Positions 41,501-52,024 of a DNA stretch of 64,000 nt are shown here, one piece after another. The notes beneath the pieces were generated by a model that searched no databases, was not told the origin of the DNA, and saw nothing but the letters and a program-made list of their open reading frames with translations. The position numbers and the translations under genes were made by a program. This DNA is from Eutreptiella sp. 'Long Island Sound 2002' (lineage: Eukaryota; Euglenozoa; Euglenophyceae; Eutreptiales; Eutreptiaceae): the NCBI GenBank assembly GCA_964036045.1, contig OZ038381.1, positions 620,001 through 684,000 of the forward strand, given 5' to 3'. How positions within the stretch are numbered: position 1 is the stretch's first letter; every line of letters starts with the position of its first letter.

Positions 41501-43772
41501 CGTACCTCGGCCAGTCGGTGAGATGTTGCTGGTTACGGACGCGTCGGATGTTGGAGGCGGAGGTACACTCTTCCAATGGCAACGCCTGAACAGGGAGATG
41601 TGCCAAGAAGTGGACCAAAAGCTCAGAACGCTGGGCGTAAACAGAGACGGAACGCTACGACACGAGTACAATGAAGACGAGTGGCGTTTGGTCCCGTTAG
41701 GTCACTGGAACTGGAAGTGGAATGACGCCCGGAAGAACTACCCAACCTACGAGCAGGAGATCATGAGCGGAGTCCTGTTGCTGGCAAGCCAGACTCGCAT
41801 CGTGGGGTCAAACCCTGTTACGTGGTTGTGTGATCAGGAACCGGCACAAGCATTCCTACATAAGCCTCCACCCGAACAAAAGAGGATCAGGAGATGGTGG
41901 ACCTTTTTATCACAACTTCGATTGGCGACCTTCCACATTCCTGGCGTGAAGAACGAGTTATGCGACTACCTTTCACGAGGTTCGTTCAACGACTTGCTGG
42001 GACGAGACACGGAAGAACTCGCGAAGGAGGCTTTCGCTAAGATGGACGTGCAGTTGGACCTCTTCGCAAAGGCTACACCCTCGAAATCTACAGAATGGAA
42101 GGTCACAGACCTGTTACCCGAGTATCCCATCCTGAAAACGTTGAAGGAGGGACGAAGCTTCGTAGATGACGGAGGAGTCCAATGGGCACGTACGGCGAGT
42201 CACCTGTACAGAGAGGAAGTGATATGTGTACCGTCAACACACGTGAAGTCGATGGGGCGATGGGCACACAAGACGAACGGACATCCTGGAGTGGAACGAA
42301 CACGTTGGTTTTTCGAGAAGCATTTCTACACAACCCTGAGCCAAGAGCGATTGAACGAAGTCCTAAGGGAAGTTTGCATGGAATGCTCATGCTCGAAGGC
42401 CAAGCAAAGCACCAGTGCTGATCAAGGTTTAACAGCTCACTTACCAATACCGAGAATGGTGAACAGTGTTCTGTACCTGGACTTCACGGAGATGCCCAAG
42501 TATTCAGGGCACGACTTCGCCTTGCTCGTGTCCTGTGGATTGAGCAGGTACACACGTGTGTTTCCGCTCACGAAGAGATGCGATGGAGAAACTGTCTTGA
42601 AAGAGCTGTTCGAAGGTTGGATACAAGCCTACGGGATGCCGAAACGGATACACAGCGACAGAGACATCAGATTTACCTCAAACACTGGCTGGTACACCGG
42701 AGTCCTCAAGAACATGGGCGTCGAGGTCGACTTCGGAACGCCGAACTATAAGAGGAAGAACACGCAGTGCGAGAGGCAGATCAAAGCGTTCAAAGCGATT
42801 ACAAGAATACTACTTGCCGAAGAAAGTAGCCGCAACTGGATTAAGCTGGTGCCTGTAGCCGTTTACATGATGAACAATCAAATCTCAAGTCGGACCAGAT
42901 ACGCTCCCACCGAATTGTTTTTGGGACGTCCGGGTTTCTTTTACGAGTTCCCTACCGCGGACGATTGCAACGTGAAGGTGAAAGGATGGCTTGAACAGCA
43001 AAGAACCATGGCTGAGAAGGCACGAGAGCTGCTGACCAGAGTGCGTAATCGAGAACACCGTCGACAAAACAGAGGGAAATCACACGCCGAGTACAGAGAG
43101 GGAGACCTGGTACTCGTTCATCATACTCGTTTTCCTCGATGGCCACGAAACGACCTGGATCTGCCGTACTTCGGACCGTACCTGGTGACAGAAGTTGGGC
43201 CCAGTACTGTCAAAGTTAAGGCGAGCCCAAGCATGGGAGGGTTCGTCGATGTGGGTTACAACCAACTAAAAAGGTACACCGCGGTGGAAGATGACGACCT
43301 GGAAGCATGGGAAGAACTGGCGATCGAGGCGGAGAGGTCGAAGATGGCGGCTGACGAGGACGAGAACGAAGGCGGCATGCAAGAAGAAGACGGGGTACAG
43401 CAGCTTCCTGAAATGGACGACGAAGAAATGAAAGAGAAGGACTGCTACACTGTGGACTCGATCCTGCAGCACAAGTACAAGCACGGGTGGCGATTTCTCA
43501 CACGATGGGCTGAATACGAAGTTAGCGACAGCACGTGGGAACCTATCAGCGCATTCGTGTTAGACAACGGTAATCTGACATACCAGTTTGTCTCGTACTG
43601 TCGGCTGCACGATCTCAGTGGGATCCTGGAAACGGCAAGGAAGATGGCTCAAAGGAAGTCGGAACGAACGCTACGTCGCGAAGAGAAAAGGGAAGAGGCA
43701 CGGAAACGAGTAGACGATGAGCAAGAGCCAGAGGCAGTGCCAAGAAGGAGCAAAAGATTGCGAGCAAACTGA
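38589..43772 (+). pseudogene. pol: Pol of element 2 (one nonsense codon)
   Basis: Domain order is as in element 1. The aspartic protease has IDTGATSS near 38660. A methyltransferase-like module with YANPPF lies near 39291-39310. Reverse transcriptase starts near 40690, with SGF-TAG-QVDLT at 40860-40886: a TAG at 40869 where Trp is usual. The RT active site is HIDD (41073-41084), with His instead of Tyr. RNase H has TDAS near 41536. The integrase HHCC finger (HKTNGHPG...CMECSC) lies near 42269-42395, followed by catalytic Asp in LDFTE and HSDRD and Glu in QCERQIK. A C-terminal chromodomain-like segment spans about 43440-43590. It ends with TGA. Apart from the TAG the frame is open for about 1727 codons. 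Confidence 0.9.
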
Positions 43773-44398
43773 CCTCCGAATAGGTGATGACCGTAGAGGT
43801 GCATCCAGGTTAAGTATTGGTTGGCGAAGAAGTTGTGGTAGGCGGCGATGTAGATGGAGAGCAGCGCGGCGACGACGGCGGCGTGGGCCGCGCGCTGCTG
43901 CTGCTCAGGGCTGATGCCCTCCACTTCCACGATCACCTCCACGTCCTCAACCTCCAAGAGGGATTCCTCCTAAGGGAGAGCGGGAGGACCATGGCGAGGA
44001 GGGATTACCCACTCCTCGGGCACAGGAACACTGGGGCCCGGAGGGTCCCAGGTCCACTCCCAGTGGACCCCAGCAGGGGTGAGCCGGGGGGCGCGCCGCA
44101 TGGAGCGGCGGGGCACGCCTGGAAGCGCGGCGCCTCCTGATCCGAACCACTGGGCAGGACTTGCAGTTGGAGTCTGCAAGATCCAAGCCCCATGGAGCGG
44201 AACCCACGTCGGCGCGGTCAACCCAGCAGTCCGTCCGTGCTCATACGCCGTGTTGACGTACGACGGCAGCGACGGAGGCGGGTTGCCGGGGAGACGTGGG
44301 GTTTGAGGGGCGACTGGCACAGGCACTGCAAGAGCAGCAGCTGGCGCAGTCGCCGCAGAAGAGCCCCAGCGGCGGGGGACACTCTTCTTTTTAACCAT
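43649..44398 (-). CDS. Antisense ORF between pol and 3' LTR of element 2
   Basis: On the minus strand an ATG at 44398 opens 142 codons beginning MVKKKSVPRRWGSS, rich in Pro and Ala, ending at a TAG (43970-43972). The same frame continues for 106 more codons with EVEDVEVIVEVEG and a hydrophobic/aromatic segment (AAYHNFFANQYLTWMHLYGHH) before a TGA at 43649. The end overlaps the antisense of pol's last 40 codons. Antisense ORFs in this position are known from some plant Ty3/gypsy lineages (Ogre/Tat type). The function is unknown. Confidence 0.45.
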
Positions 44399-45339
44399 AC
44401 TGTTGACAAGAAAAAGAAATAAAAAGGGACGAAAAGACTGATTTATGCAAGCTGAAGGGAGTAGTCTGCAAAATTGGAACAAGTCTGAAGCGCGATATCT
44501 GAAGCGCGCACGTGCGCTTTGTTTGAGACCAGGGGGGAAAGCAAGACGACCCAAGAAGAGTGCCTGACTTGAAACTCTGCTGTTTGTTGACTGTTTAACC
44601 ACAGACTGTTTGTTTGCAATAGTCCAGAGAGAGTTAGGAATAGGCGGAGTGTGACTGACTGAACACTGCTGACTGAAAACACTGTTGCGCCTGAGTGTAG
44701 TAGATACTGGAAGGGTAGTTGGTTTTGAGACCCTAAGGTTAGGTTTGTATGGCACTGCCCCGCAAAGGAGTCGGTACCCCAGCAAATCTGTGCGTTCGTC
44801 AACCTGCACAATCACTATATCAGACGGATGCAAAATCGTCAACGCGCTGGGCCAAAATGAAGTAAATCGAACTTGGAGTCGACTGAACGAATGGCCGAAG
44901 CATCAAAGAAAGCCTATGAAGACTGAAGTCAATGGAGGACTATGACGACTGCGAAGCCTCCAGGAGAATGAGTACTGAGGACTGAGGCCCTTCGAAAAGA
45001 TGCAAACTGCGTGAAGAACGACAACCGTCCTGCGTCGTCCCCAACGCGCGAATTGGAGGATGAGCAAGGAATACAACAAGATCCAGCCGAAGTGCAGAAG
45101 AGAGTGAGGACAGCGACAACGCGTCTGAAAGGAAATCGAGTACAACGCGTAGCTGTGGACCTCAAGCAGGGCAGCGTCGAGGCCTTGAAGAGCGACAGCG
45201 ACCTGGTGGGAGTCTGAAGGATCGTAGGAGTGAGGAGTCGTCAACAGCAACAAGATCGGCGCCAATCACAACACCGCAGCGTCGAAAGGACACGAAGACG
45301 CGACGAAGTACGCCCACGTGGTCTTCGACGAGGGGGGAG
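44399..45339. other. 3' region of element 2 with polypurine tract
   Basis: No conserved frame. The polypurine tract aggggggag lies at about 45331-45339, directly before the 3' LTR. The minus strand upstream of the antisense ORF is open to about 44842 and could include its leader. Confidence 0.5.
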
Positions 45340-45876
45340 TGAAGTGGACCCACAATCCTAAGCACCACAGGTTAAAAAGGTTTTGACAGATCGACACATT
45401 GATGTCATTTTACTGGCATGCATGTCATTTGCTGATGCATGAAGATCATGATTTGGATGGTCACTGATGCATGATGATCATGATTTGGATGGTCATTTAT
45501 ACTGATTTTGTATCATTGCAACCCTGTGTCTCTAAGGCTATTGGAGTCGCTTTTACTACTATTTAACACAGTTTCGTGCTATGCGCCCCTCTTTGAGTGG
45601 GAGCCTTTGTGGGCTATTGGCGCTATTCATTCTTTTGCTCTTGGTAGGAAATACCCATGGTGGTCACATGTGCACAACACAAATAACAAGCAAAGGGCAA
45701 TAGAGAAAGCAAATAAGCAAAGCGTGTAAAGTAAACGAAGTGAATGGAAAACTGCGAGTGTAAATAAGTCAGTGGTTTGTCACATACTCTGTGTTTGTAC
45801 AGCCTCAGTGTGATACAATGAATGAGTCCAAGGTGCAGTGCTTTCTAAGGGGTGCTGGTTAGAGCCTAAATCTTAG
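45340..45876 (+). repeat. 3' LTR of element 2
   Basis: 537 bp, matching 33454-33990 with about four differences. It is followed by tgacccag and the resumed MULE frame. Confidence 0.92.
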
Positions 45877-47273
45877 TGACCCAGTCACTGGTGTTGTACG
45901 AAGATGGTTTTTTATGACGCCAGAGCAAGTAAAAAACGCCAGAAAATATGCACAAGTCATTTTTGAAGACAACACGTACAAATCGAATCGGTACGGCGAG
46001 GCATTGGCCCTGTTTTGCGGTATCAACGAACATGGCCAAACCCTTCTCCTGGCTCAGGGCTGCATGCCAAGCAGTGAAAATGCAGAGGATTATGAGTGGC
46101 TCTGGCAGGAGTGGATAAAGGGAACCGGTTGTGCACCCCGCGTTTTGTTCAGTGATGCTGCATACGCCCTCTTGGGGTCCGTTCCCAGGGTTTTCCCCCC
46201 GGACCGAACTGCTCACTTCCTCTGCCTTTTTCACATTTACAAAAACTTACCGAAAACTGCCGAAACTCCCTCGAGCAACACGATTTCACTGCTCTTGAGA
46301 GCGCCATCCGACAGGTTCAGGAGTGCCCAGATAAGGACGCTGCTGATATTCTCTGGCGCAAAATTCTGGAGGACCCCCGCTGGAAAACTGTCAAGGACTA
46401 CCTTGGAGTCAGATCCCCCCTACATCGTCTTGACCGTTGGTGTGTTGCATGGCAGGTAGAAGTTTTTACCTTCGGCTGCAAGTCCACACAGAGGGCTGAG
46501 TCTTTGAATTGCCGCATAAAGCGCCACCTAACCACAAGAAAAGGTTACTACCACATTTTTTTATCTGTTTTGCACTTGCTCTCCAAGGAGGGCTATAAAC
46601 TTGAATATACTGAAATGGTGAATCAGCGGCACGCCAATCACCAAATAGCTAACCAGACCTTCCCATTCTATGTCAAGTTCGTTTCAGGCAAGGTGACAAG
46701 CTGGGCGTTTGATAGAATGCTCCAGCAGATGAATGCTTCAACTGCGTACCTCGTGTATGAGTATGACATGTCCAGGGAGGCCCAATATATAGTTGCTAAC
46801 AGGGCGGCACCCTTATGGAACTATGATCGACAGTGTCACGATTCACTTGAGACGGAGTTGGTAGACCTACCGAGATTCTGTGCGATCTCCAATCGTGTGC
46901 ACCAAATCCAAGGCAAAAATATAGTTTATGAGGTAAAGCGAAGTGAATCCAGCTGCACTTCGCGTTACATGAACTGTCCACATTATGTTTGTCTGTTCGA
47001 GCCATTGGCTGAGGATGGTGCCTATACGAAGTTTTGGTGTAGTTGTGGACTTGCTGTCCGAGTCGGGCATCCATGTCGTCACTATTTTGCTGTTTTGCAT
47101 CATCGGTCATCTTCAGTCGGCTTCCATCTTGGGTTGTTCAATCCAATTTTTATTTTAAAACAATTTCAGACTGCAACTCAGGTCCTTGTCAGTGCCAAAT
47201 GCAGCAGCCAACGCCTCCCCCTACCCACAGTGGCAATCCATGCTACAGACGATGACATTATATTGACCGACAT
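45877..47273 (+). pseudogene. MULE transposase, catalytic domain and SWIM zinc finger
   Basis: This continues the frame broken at 33453 (VTGVVRRWFFMTPEQ). MULE (DDE-type) signatures are seen: FEDNTYKSNRYG with the first catalytic Asp, LFSDAAYALL with the second, FPPDRTAHFLCLFHIYKN, and after a frameshift STQRAESLN with the expected Glu. The register changes near 46246 (aaaaac|ttaccg), consistent with loss of one base. A SWIM zinc finger, CSCGLAVRVGHPCRH (CXCXnCXH), lies at about 47038-47082. SWIM fingers are typical of MULE and FAR1 proteins. The frame is open to the border of the dUTPase unit at 47273. Confidence 0.85.
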
Positions 47274-47491
47274 TGCAGCAGACCAGTGCACTGCAGGCAT
47301 TCTGAGGTGCGCGCGTGCACACTGTAGATTATAAATGCGATGCTCAGTTGAGTGCAATGCGAGTATTTCATTGTGAGTAGTAATATTTTATTCTAAAATG
47401 CTCACTCTGATTTTAGGCACCAAATGTCTTGATTGTTTAATCACTCGTTGGAGAGCATTTCGGATTTGATTGGTGCCGTGCGTTGCGAGCT
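47274..47491 (+). repeat. Left 218-bp direct repeat
   Basis: Matches 49773-49990. It contains a TATA-like word near 47325-47335, and 47448-47458 forms an 11-bp inverted repeat with sequence just outside (47502-47512). Confidence 0.9.
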
Positions 47492-47574
47492 ACGCTACAA
47501 TTAAACAATCTGACAATCCCAATGTTCGAGAGTGCATCCAAACACGAGACACGACGTAGGCGACTTCGCAAGAC

Positions 47575-48126
47575 ATGAGTTTCACGACGCCGGCGCTGCA
47601 GGTGCAGCGACTCAGCATGCAAGCTGTCCTGCCAGGTACAAGTTCTCTACAGGCGTCGGACTACACGTTGCACAGCGCGTATGACCTGGTGGTGCCGGCG
47701 CACGGCAAAGCGCTGGTCAGGACTGACTGTGCTATATCTGCGCCGCCAGGGTTCAGGCTGGGTGTCTTTGCGCTGCCAGGACTTGCATGGGTGCATCACG
47801 TGTCTGTGAGCGCGGCCAGCACAGACCGACGCGGCGTCGCTGTGGTATTGTTCAACCATTCTGACACTCCTTTGGACATTGCAGCTGGTGCGGCTATTGC
47901 GCTGCTTGTGCTTGAGAGGGTAGGAGCCTTGGTGGTCCAGGAGGTTCAGCAGCTGCCCAAGGAGGTTACGGATGATGAGGCAGCCTCGCCTGCAGCCGTG
48001 GAGTGCACTTCCAGGAAATCTGCGACCCACCAAGTGCCAGTGTGCCCCGTTGGTACCAAAAAGTGTCGCAGAGGTCGCCGCAGTGCTGCTGGACTTGAGA
48101 AGCGACGAAGCCCTCGGGGTGACTAA
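47575..48126 (+). CDS. dUTPase-fold protein, catalytic motifs degenerate
   Basis: 183 codons from ATG to TAA. Residues about 30-125 match trimeric dUTPase in order: SAYDL (usual AGYDL), TDCAISAPPGF, LPGLAW (usual RSGLA), STDRRG (usual VIDxDYRG) and GAAIALLVL (usual GDRIAQLI). dUTPase splits dUTP to dUMP and pyrophosphate, and many retroelements and viruses carry it. Here motif 2 lacks Arg and Ser, motif 3 lacks the usual Tyr, motif 4 lacks Asp/Gln, and the glycine-rich motif 5 is absent. The fold may be kept without the activity. The C-terminal tail is Lys/Arg-rich (KKCRRGRRSAAGLEKRRS), suggesting nucleic-acid binding or nuclear entry. Confidence 0.7.
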   Translation: MSFTTPALQVQRLSMQAVLPGTSSLQASDYTLHSAYDLVVPAHGKALVRTDCAISAPPGFRLGVFALPGLAWVHHVSVSAASTDRRGVAVVLFNHSDTPLDIAAGAAIALLVLERVGALVVQEVQQLPKEVTDDEAASPAAVECTSRKSATHQVPVCPVGTKKCRRGRRSAAGLEKRRSPRGD

Positions 48127-49772
48127 CAAGGAGACTGAATAAGGTTATGTCACTGTGTTTATTTTTTTTCTTCTTTGTTTTCTCCTTTGTTGTTGCTGGT
48201 GGATTTGCCTCACCTGCCTGTACTGGCTGTTTTGCGTACAGTGTCTTGCACCTGTTGCCCTTGCGCGGTTTAGCACTTGCCTGGGTTGTGCCATGTGCGG
48301 TTTTTGCACTCGCCTGGTAACAGTGTTGCGGAGTTGAGCTGTGTGTGACTGTCGCTGGTGTAGGCGACGTTGCGGTGTGCCCAGTTTGTTTTGGTATCTA
48401 TGCTGCCACTCAGGAGTTTTGGCGGTGGTTTTGCTGCTGTTTGCGACGTTCATGTTCAAGTCATTTTTTGCATCTAACTCATTTGTGGCCTGATTTAGCC
48501 ACTATATGTGCTTTTTCGCGTCCTGCGCTGCTCGTGGCGCAGCTGGCGCGTCTCCTTTCGTCTATTTGTTAACTTGTCGTAGGAGACTGTTATGGTTATT
48601 TCTGTGACTGAGACGGAATCTAGCTCAGAATGAGCTGCACGTCAAAACGACTTTTGTGTGCAGGGCCACTGTCGGTCCGAAAGCACTGTTTTTGTGCTCC
48701 AGGGTTTGCATTGATATGCACCCTTGTTTTAGTTTTCGCCGTTTACAGCCTGTGGCTGTACAGTGACTGCGGCAGGTAGCTATTGGGTGTGGGGTGCTGG
48801 AGCTGCACAGGGTCAGGGTGCAGGCATGTAGGCAGTGATTTTGCTGCCTGCACAGGCTAGGCCACGACGAGCTGGGCCAGGACCAGGAGGTGGTGCCTAG
48901 CAGCCAGGGCTGTGAAGTAGGGCCAGGGTTGGCGCCTAGCAGCCGGGTTGGGCAGTATGTGGGTGTTTGCCCCCCCAACCGTGTTTCCCTTAGAAGGAGT
49001 TGTGTACATGTCAGGTACATGAGTGGCCTAGTGCAGGTAGTGGAGCCCGGATTGGGGTGCAGTGTGTGCTGCTGGGTCCTGCTGTGACTGACAGGCCTAC
49101 GTCCCAACAGTGAGTGTGCAGTGCTTCTGGCACATGCATGCGTACATTATATTATTACCGCAGTTTTTCTTTGTCTCTTTCCCTGCTGCAGGTCTGCAGA
49201 TCAGTGTGGGAGGCCATCAAGCCACCACGGCAGGCCAATTCCCCCCTCAGAGCACACGGAGTCCATGCCCAGCCGCCCTGCACCAGCCCCCAGACCACAA
49301 CGCTCAGAAGTTAACTAAGGCTCAGTGCAGTTAACTAAGGCTCAGTGCACGGCACATTAAGTGCCCTGAAGACCCTGTATATTAGCTTAAGGGTTACTGC
49401 ACCCTGTGGGTCAGTCCACAGCAGATTTTGTGTTGCTTTTGCTGCAATGCCTGTTTGGGTGTTTTCTGGAATGTCTTTTGTTTTTTTTATATGGACAAAT
49501 TTCTGAGCAGGGGTTTTGTAAATTTTGGTGCAGGATTTTTTATTTTTTTTTGGCATTGGGCTGTGATTAGATCCATGAGACACAGGGGACACAGGAAGCC
49601 CCTGACACCAGGTGGCTTGCCATCGTTGGGCACCGGGGTGTTTAAGAAATTGTTGTGTTTCTCTGAGTGTCTATTTTTTTTGTACATCAGTTTTGGTGTG
49701 CAGTGCACTGGCTGCCATTGTTTGTCTGTGTCAGCCAGCCCCAGGTCCCCTTGGACTGACTTGGGAGGGGCG
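48127..49772. other. Non-coding part of the dUTPase unit
   Basis: 1.6 kb without a recognisable frame. A 20-bp tandem repeat (gttaactaaggctcagtgca, twice) lies at about 49311-49349. A polypurine-like tract ends at 49772. Confidence 0.55.
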
Positions 49773-49990
49773 TGCAGCAGACCAGTGCACTGCAGGCATT
49801 CTGAGGTGCGCGCGTGCACACTGTAGATTATAAATGCGATGCTCAGTTGAGTGCAATGCGAGTATTTCATTGTGAGTAGTAATATTTTATTCTAAAATGC
49901 TCACTCTGATTTTAGGCACCAAATGTCTTGATTTTTTAATCACTCGTTGGAGAGCATTTCGGATTTGATTGGTGCCGTGCGTTGCGAGCT
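49773..49990 (+). repeat. Right 218-bp direct repeat
   Basis: Matches 47274-47491. The MULE C-terminal frame is open from inside this repeat into the flank, but the frame joined across the excised unit is also open. Confidence 0.9.
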
Positions 49991-50586
49991 CTCCTCGTGG
50001 GCTGATTTGCCAGTCAGAACGAAACGCGAGCAGATTGTCCGCTCCCTTGGGAACCTGCAGTCCCGGATGCGTCAATATATAAATAATGTGGATCGAGTGG
50101 CAACTCATCTTTCCGACCAGGGACAGGATGCAGGGGCCTTTCTCGAAGAAGAGGAGAGGCTACTGAACCAATTTGTGGACATGCGAGCCTCCTCCACACA
50201 GGTCCATGTGGCAGGTGCACAAGCACCACGACCTGTTCCCCCGCCGGTGGCCGCCAAGCGAACCGTGCAGCCAACTGTCAGGAAGGCCACTAAGCGAGGG
50301 GATGGTCCAAAGGGTGCTACAAAGAGAAGAGGTAGGGGTCAGGGTAGGGGTAGCGGTCCGCCGCTGAAGGAAGAGCTGAATGCTGCCCTTGAGCTTTCAG
50401 ATGCGCTAACCACCGTGAATCAGGCTCTTGGGGGCCTGAGTGCGTAGCAGGCCGCGTATAATGATCAATTGCATGCACACATTCACAATATGGTTGACTC
50501 GGCTGAGCAGGTTGATACTCGCTTGGCTCAGTTGTATGCTCGTGCTGCATGTGGGGAACAACTTTCGCCAGCTGAGTTGCATCAGT
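49991..50586 (+). pseudogene. MULE protein, C-terminal part
   Basis: The frame (SSWADLPVRTKREQIVRS on) encodes a helical region with KREQIVRSLGNLQSRM, a basic low-complexity linker (KATKRGDGPKGATKRRGR) and a second helical part. A TAG at 50445 interrupts it, but the same frame continues for 47 codons of similar composition to a TGA near 50598. No domain name can be given. Its place after the SWIM finger fits the variable C-terminus of MULE proteins. Confidence 0.55.
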
Positions 50587-50599
50587 GTAAGCAGCTTTG

Positions 50600-50936
50600 A
50601 GAGTGGCGGGCTCAAGTGTCGAAGAACTAAGGACATTTCAAATTTCAAGTCTGAGTTTATGTTCCATGCCTTCACGGTTCGCCTGTGTAAGGTTGGGTTA
50701 TGCCTCCATGGCCCCCAGTTTTGAGCTACGGCTCCACGATGTATACTACTTTCATCATCGGGAAGCACATCTCTTGCACATTGTTTCACACATTCTTTTG
50801 CACATTGCACAAAAAAAGATGGAACAATGCTTTCTTCGTGCCAAGTGTGCAAGGGCAGGTGAGGGACGGAATTTCCAGTGACAACAATAGTGTGCAAGTC
50901 GATGGTTGGATCGGTGGGGGGACACTTGTGTGTGAG
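50600..50936. other. Non-coding, possibly MULE 3' flank
   Basis: No frame with recognisable features. The MULE 3' terminus should lie here or beyond, but no terminal inverted repeat was found. Confidence 0.4.
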
Positions 50937-51397
50937 TAGGAGGGAGTTGAAAATGAGTAGGAGGGAGTGGATTTTCACTTGGAGTGAGTTGAAAATGAGT
51001 AGGAGGGAGTTGAAAATGAGTAGGAGGGAGTGGATTTTCACTTGGAGGGAGTTGAAAATGAGTAGGAGGGAGTTGAAAATGAGTAGGAGGGAGTGGATTT
51101 TCACTTGGAGGGAGTTGAAAATGAGCAGGGGGGAGTTGAAAATGAGTAGGAGGGAGTTGAAAATGAGTAGGAGGGAGTGGATTTTCACTTGGAGGGAGTT
51201 GAAAATGAGCAGGGGGGAGTTGAAAATGAGTAGGAGGGAGTGGATTTTCACTTGGAGGGAGTTGAAAATGAGCAGGGGGGAGTTGAAAATGAGTAGGAGG
51301 GAGTGGATTTTGACTTGGAGGGAGTTGAAAATGAGCAAGGGGGAGTTGAAAATGAGTAGGAGGGAGTTGAAAATGAGTAGGAGGGAGTGGATTTACC
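50937..51397. repeat. 21-bp two-variant minisatellite
   Basis: About 22 units of 21 bp of two types, gttgaaaatgagtaggaggga and a gtggattttcacttggaggga type, arranged in irregular order. Because the unit is a multiple of three, long repeat-peptide frames appear on both strands and are artefacts. Confidence 0.92.
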
Positions 51398-51620
51398 AGT
51401 AAGGTATCGTTCCCTTATCTGGCGATAAAATAATGCAATTATTTTATAAATTTGGGCTGCAGAACGGTTCAAAACATCCTTGTCGCCTTTTAGCAGAAGA
51501 TCAGTTGCAGTAGATCAGTTGCAGTCGTTTTTTCGGTTGTCGTAAATGCGCGTGTCGCCTGTTCGTGCGCAGTCTTTCGCAGTCTGCTAGGGCCGCAGTC
51601 TGCATACCGTCACCGCTGAA
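51398..51620. other. Non-coding
   Basis: Only a short imperfect direct repeat (gatcagttgcagta) is seen near 51499-51525. Confidence 0.4.
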
Positions 51621-51698
51621 CGCGGGTTCGAATCCTACTGTGGTCTGTACTATGGCGATCGCGGGTTCGAATCCTACTGTGGTCTGTACTGTGGCGAT
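51621..51698 (+). repeat. 39-bp tandem repeat with tRNA B-box
   Basis: Two copies at a 39-bp period, each containing gcgggttcgaatcctactg, a near-perfect T-arm/B-box of a tRNA. The first follows a partial tRNA-like body (about 51585-51640). Confidence 0.7.
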
Positions 51699-51709
51699 CG
51701 GTCCATCGC

Positions 51710-51795
51710 TGCAAGGAGCACGGATCGAACCAACGCTGCGGCATTTTTAATGCCGATTTCACAGCACATTACTGCCGAACGTGCGCTACAAAATC
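51710..51795 (-). other. Degenerate tRNA-like module
   Basis: On the minus strand an A-box-like D-arm region and a B box (ggttcgatcc) bracket an anticodon-arm-like palindrome (cggcattaaaaatgccg). The acceptor stem is not intact. Confidence 0.35.
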
Positions 51796-52024
51796 GCGAT
51801 ATGCCAGCTTTCTTGTTTTACAAGTTTAGAAACAGACTTTTTCCACAATTTCGGAAACATCTGTACATACTACTCTGATTGTCTTTTTTTCCTGCATGCA
51901 TTGACCTATTTTGTGTAACAGTTTGATGCACTTTATTTCCATCGATGTACTTCGGCCGGCACCATGGTTTTTTTACAATCTTCGAAAAAATGACGTATAA
52001 TTTGTATCATTTGCACTTGCAATA

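Larger units (their letters stand above)
33454..45876 (+). mobile_element. Ty3/gypsy LTR retrotransposon, element 2
   Basis: A 12.4-kb element, about 2.26 kb of it due to the nested element 3. The LTRs (33454-33990 and 45340-45876, 537 bp) show four differences by eye. tgacccag occurs directly before the left LTR (33446-33453) and directly after the right LTR (45877-45884). The exact ends are ambiguous by a few bases, because the LTRs start TGAAG but do not end in CA. The primer binding site is tggtagcagagcg at 33991 and the polypurine tract is aggggggag before 45340. It inserted into the MULE coding sequence. Two nonsense codons (38199, 40869) suggest this copy is dead. Confidence 0.92.
47274..49990 (+). 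mobile_element. dUTPase-carrying unit with 218-bp direct terminal repeats
   Basis: Direct repeats of 218 bp (47274-47491 and 49773-49990) with one difference by eye bound 2.28 kb holding one gene. A polypurine-like tract (gggaggggcg) directly precedes the right repeat, as before the LTRs of elements 1 and 2, and the repeat starts with TG and contains a TATA-like word (gattataaatg). These features favour a small non-autonomous LTR element. Against it, the repeat ends gagct rather than CA, I find no target duplication, and no primer binding site follows the left repeat. Excision joins the MULE frame. Confidence 0.6.
31976..50586 (+). mobile_element. MULE-type transposase gene split by nested insertions
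   Basis: One Mutator-like transposase gene lies in three pieces: 31989-33453, 45877-47273 and 49991-50586. Removing Ty3/gypsy element 2 with one copy of its 8-bp target duplication joins the first two in frame, giving AAPDP followed by VTGVVRRW. Removing the dUTPase unit joins the second and third in frame, giving ILTDI followed by SSWADLPV. Terminal inverted repeats of the MULE were not found, so the full element limits are unknown. A 1-nt frameshift near 46246 and an in-frame TAG at 50445 suggest it is no longer active. Confidence 0.8.

Noticed and set aside
21379-50600. UAG reassigned to a sense codon in this organism (several in-frame TAGs: 24409, 38586, 40869, 43970, 50445)
   Set aside because: The long gag and pol frames contain thousands of codons with no other in-frame TAG. 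A reassigned codon should be common. Readthrough at gag-pol and single nonsense changes elsewhere explain the cases better.
50406-51402. Repeat proteins on either strand over the 21-bp minisatellite
   Set aside because: Both strands are open because of the 21-bp period. There is no domain.
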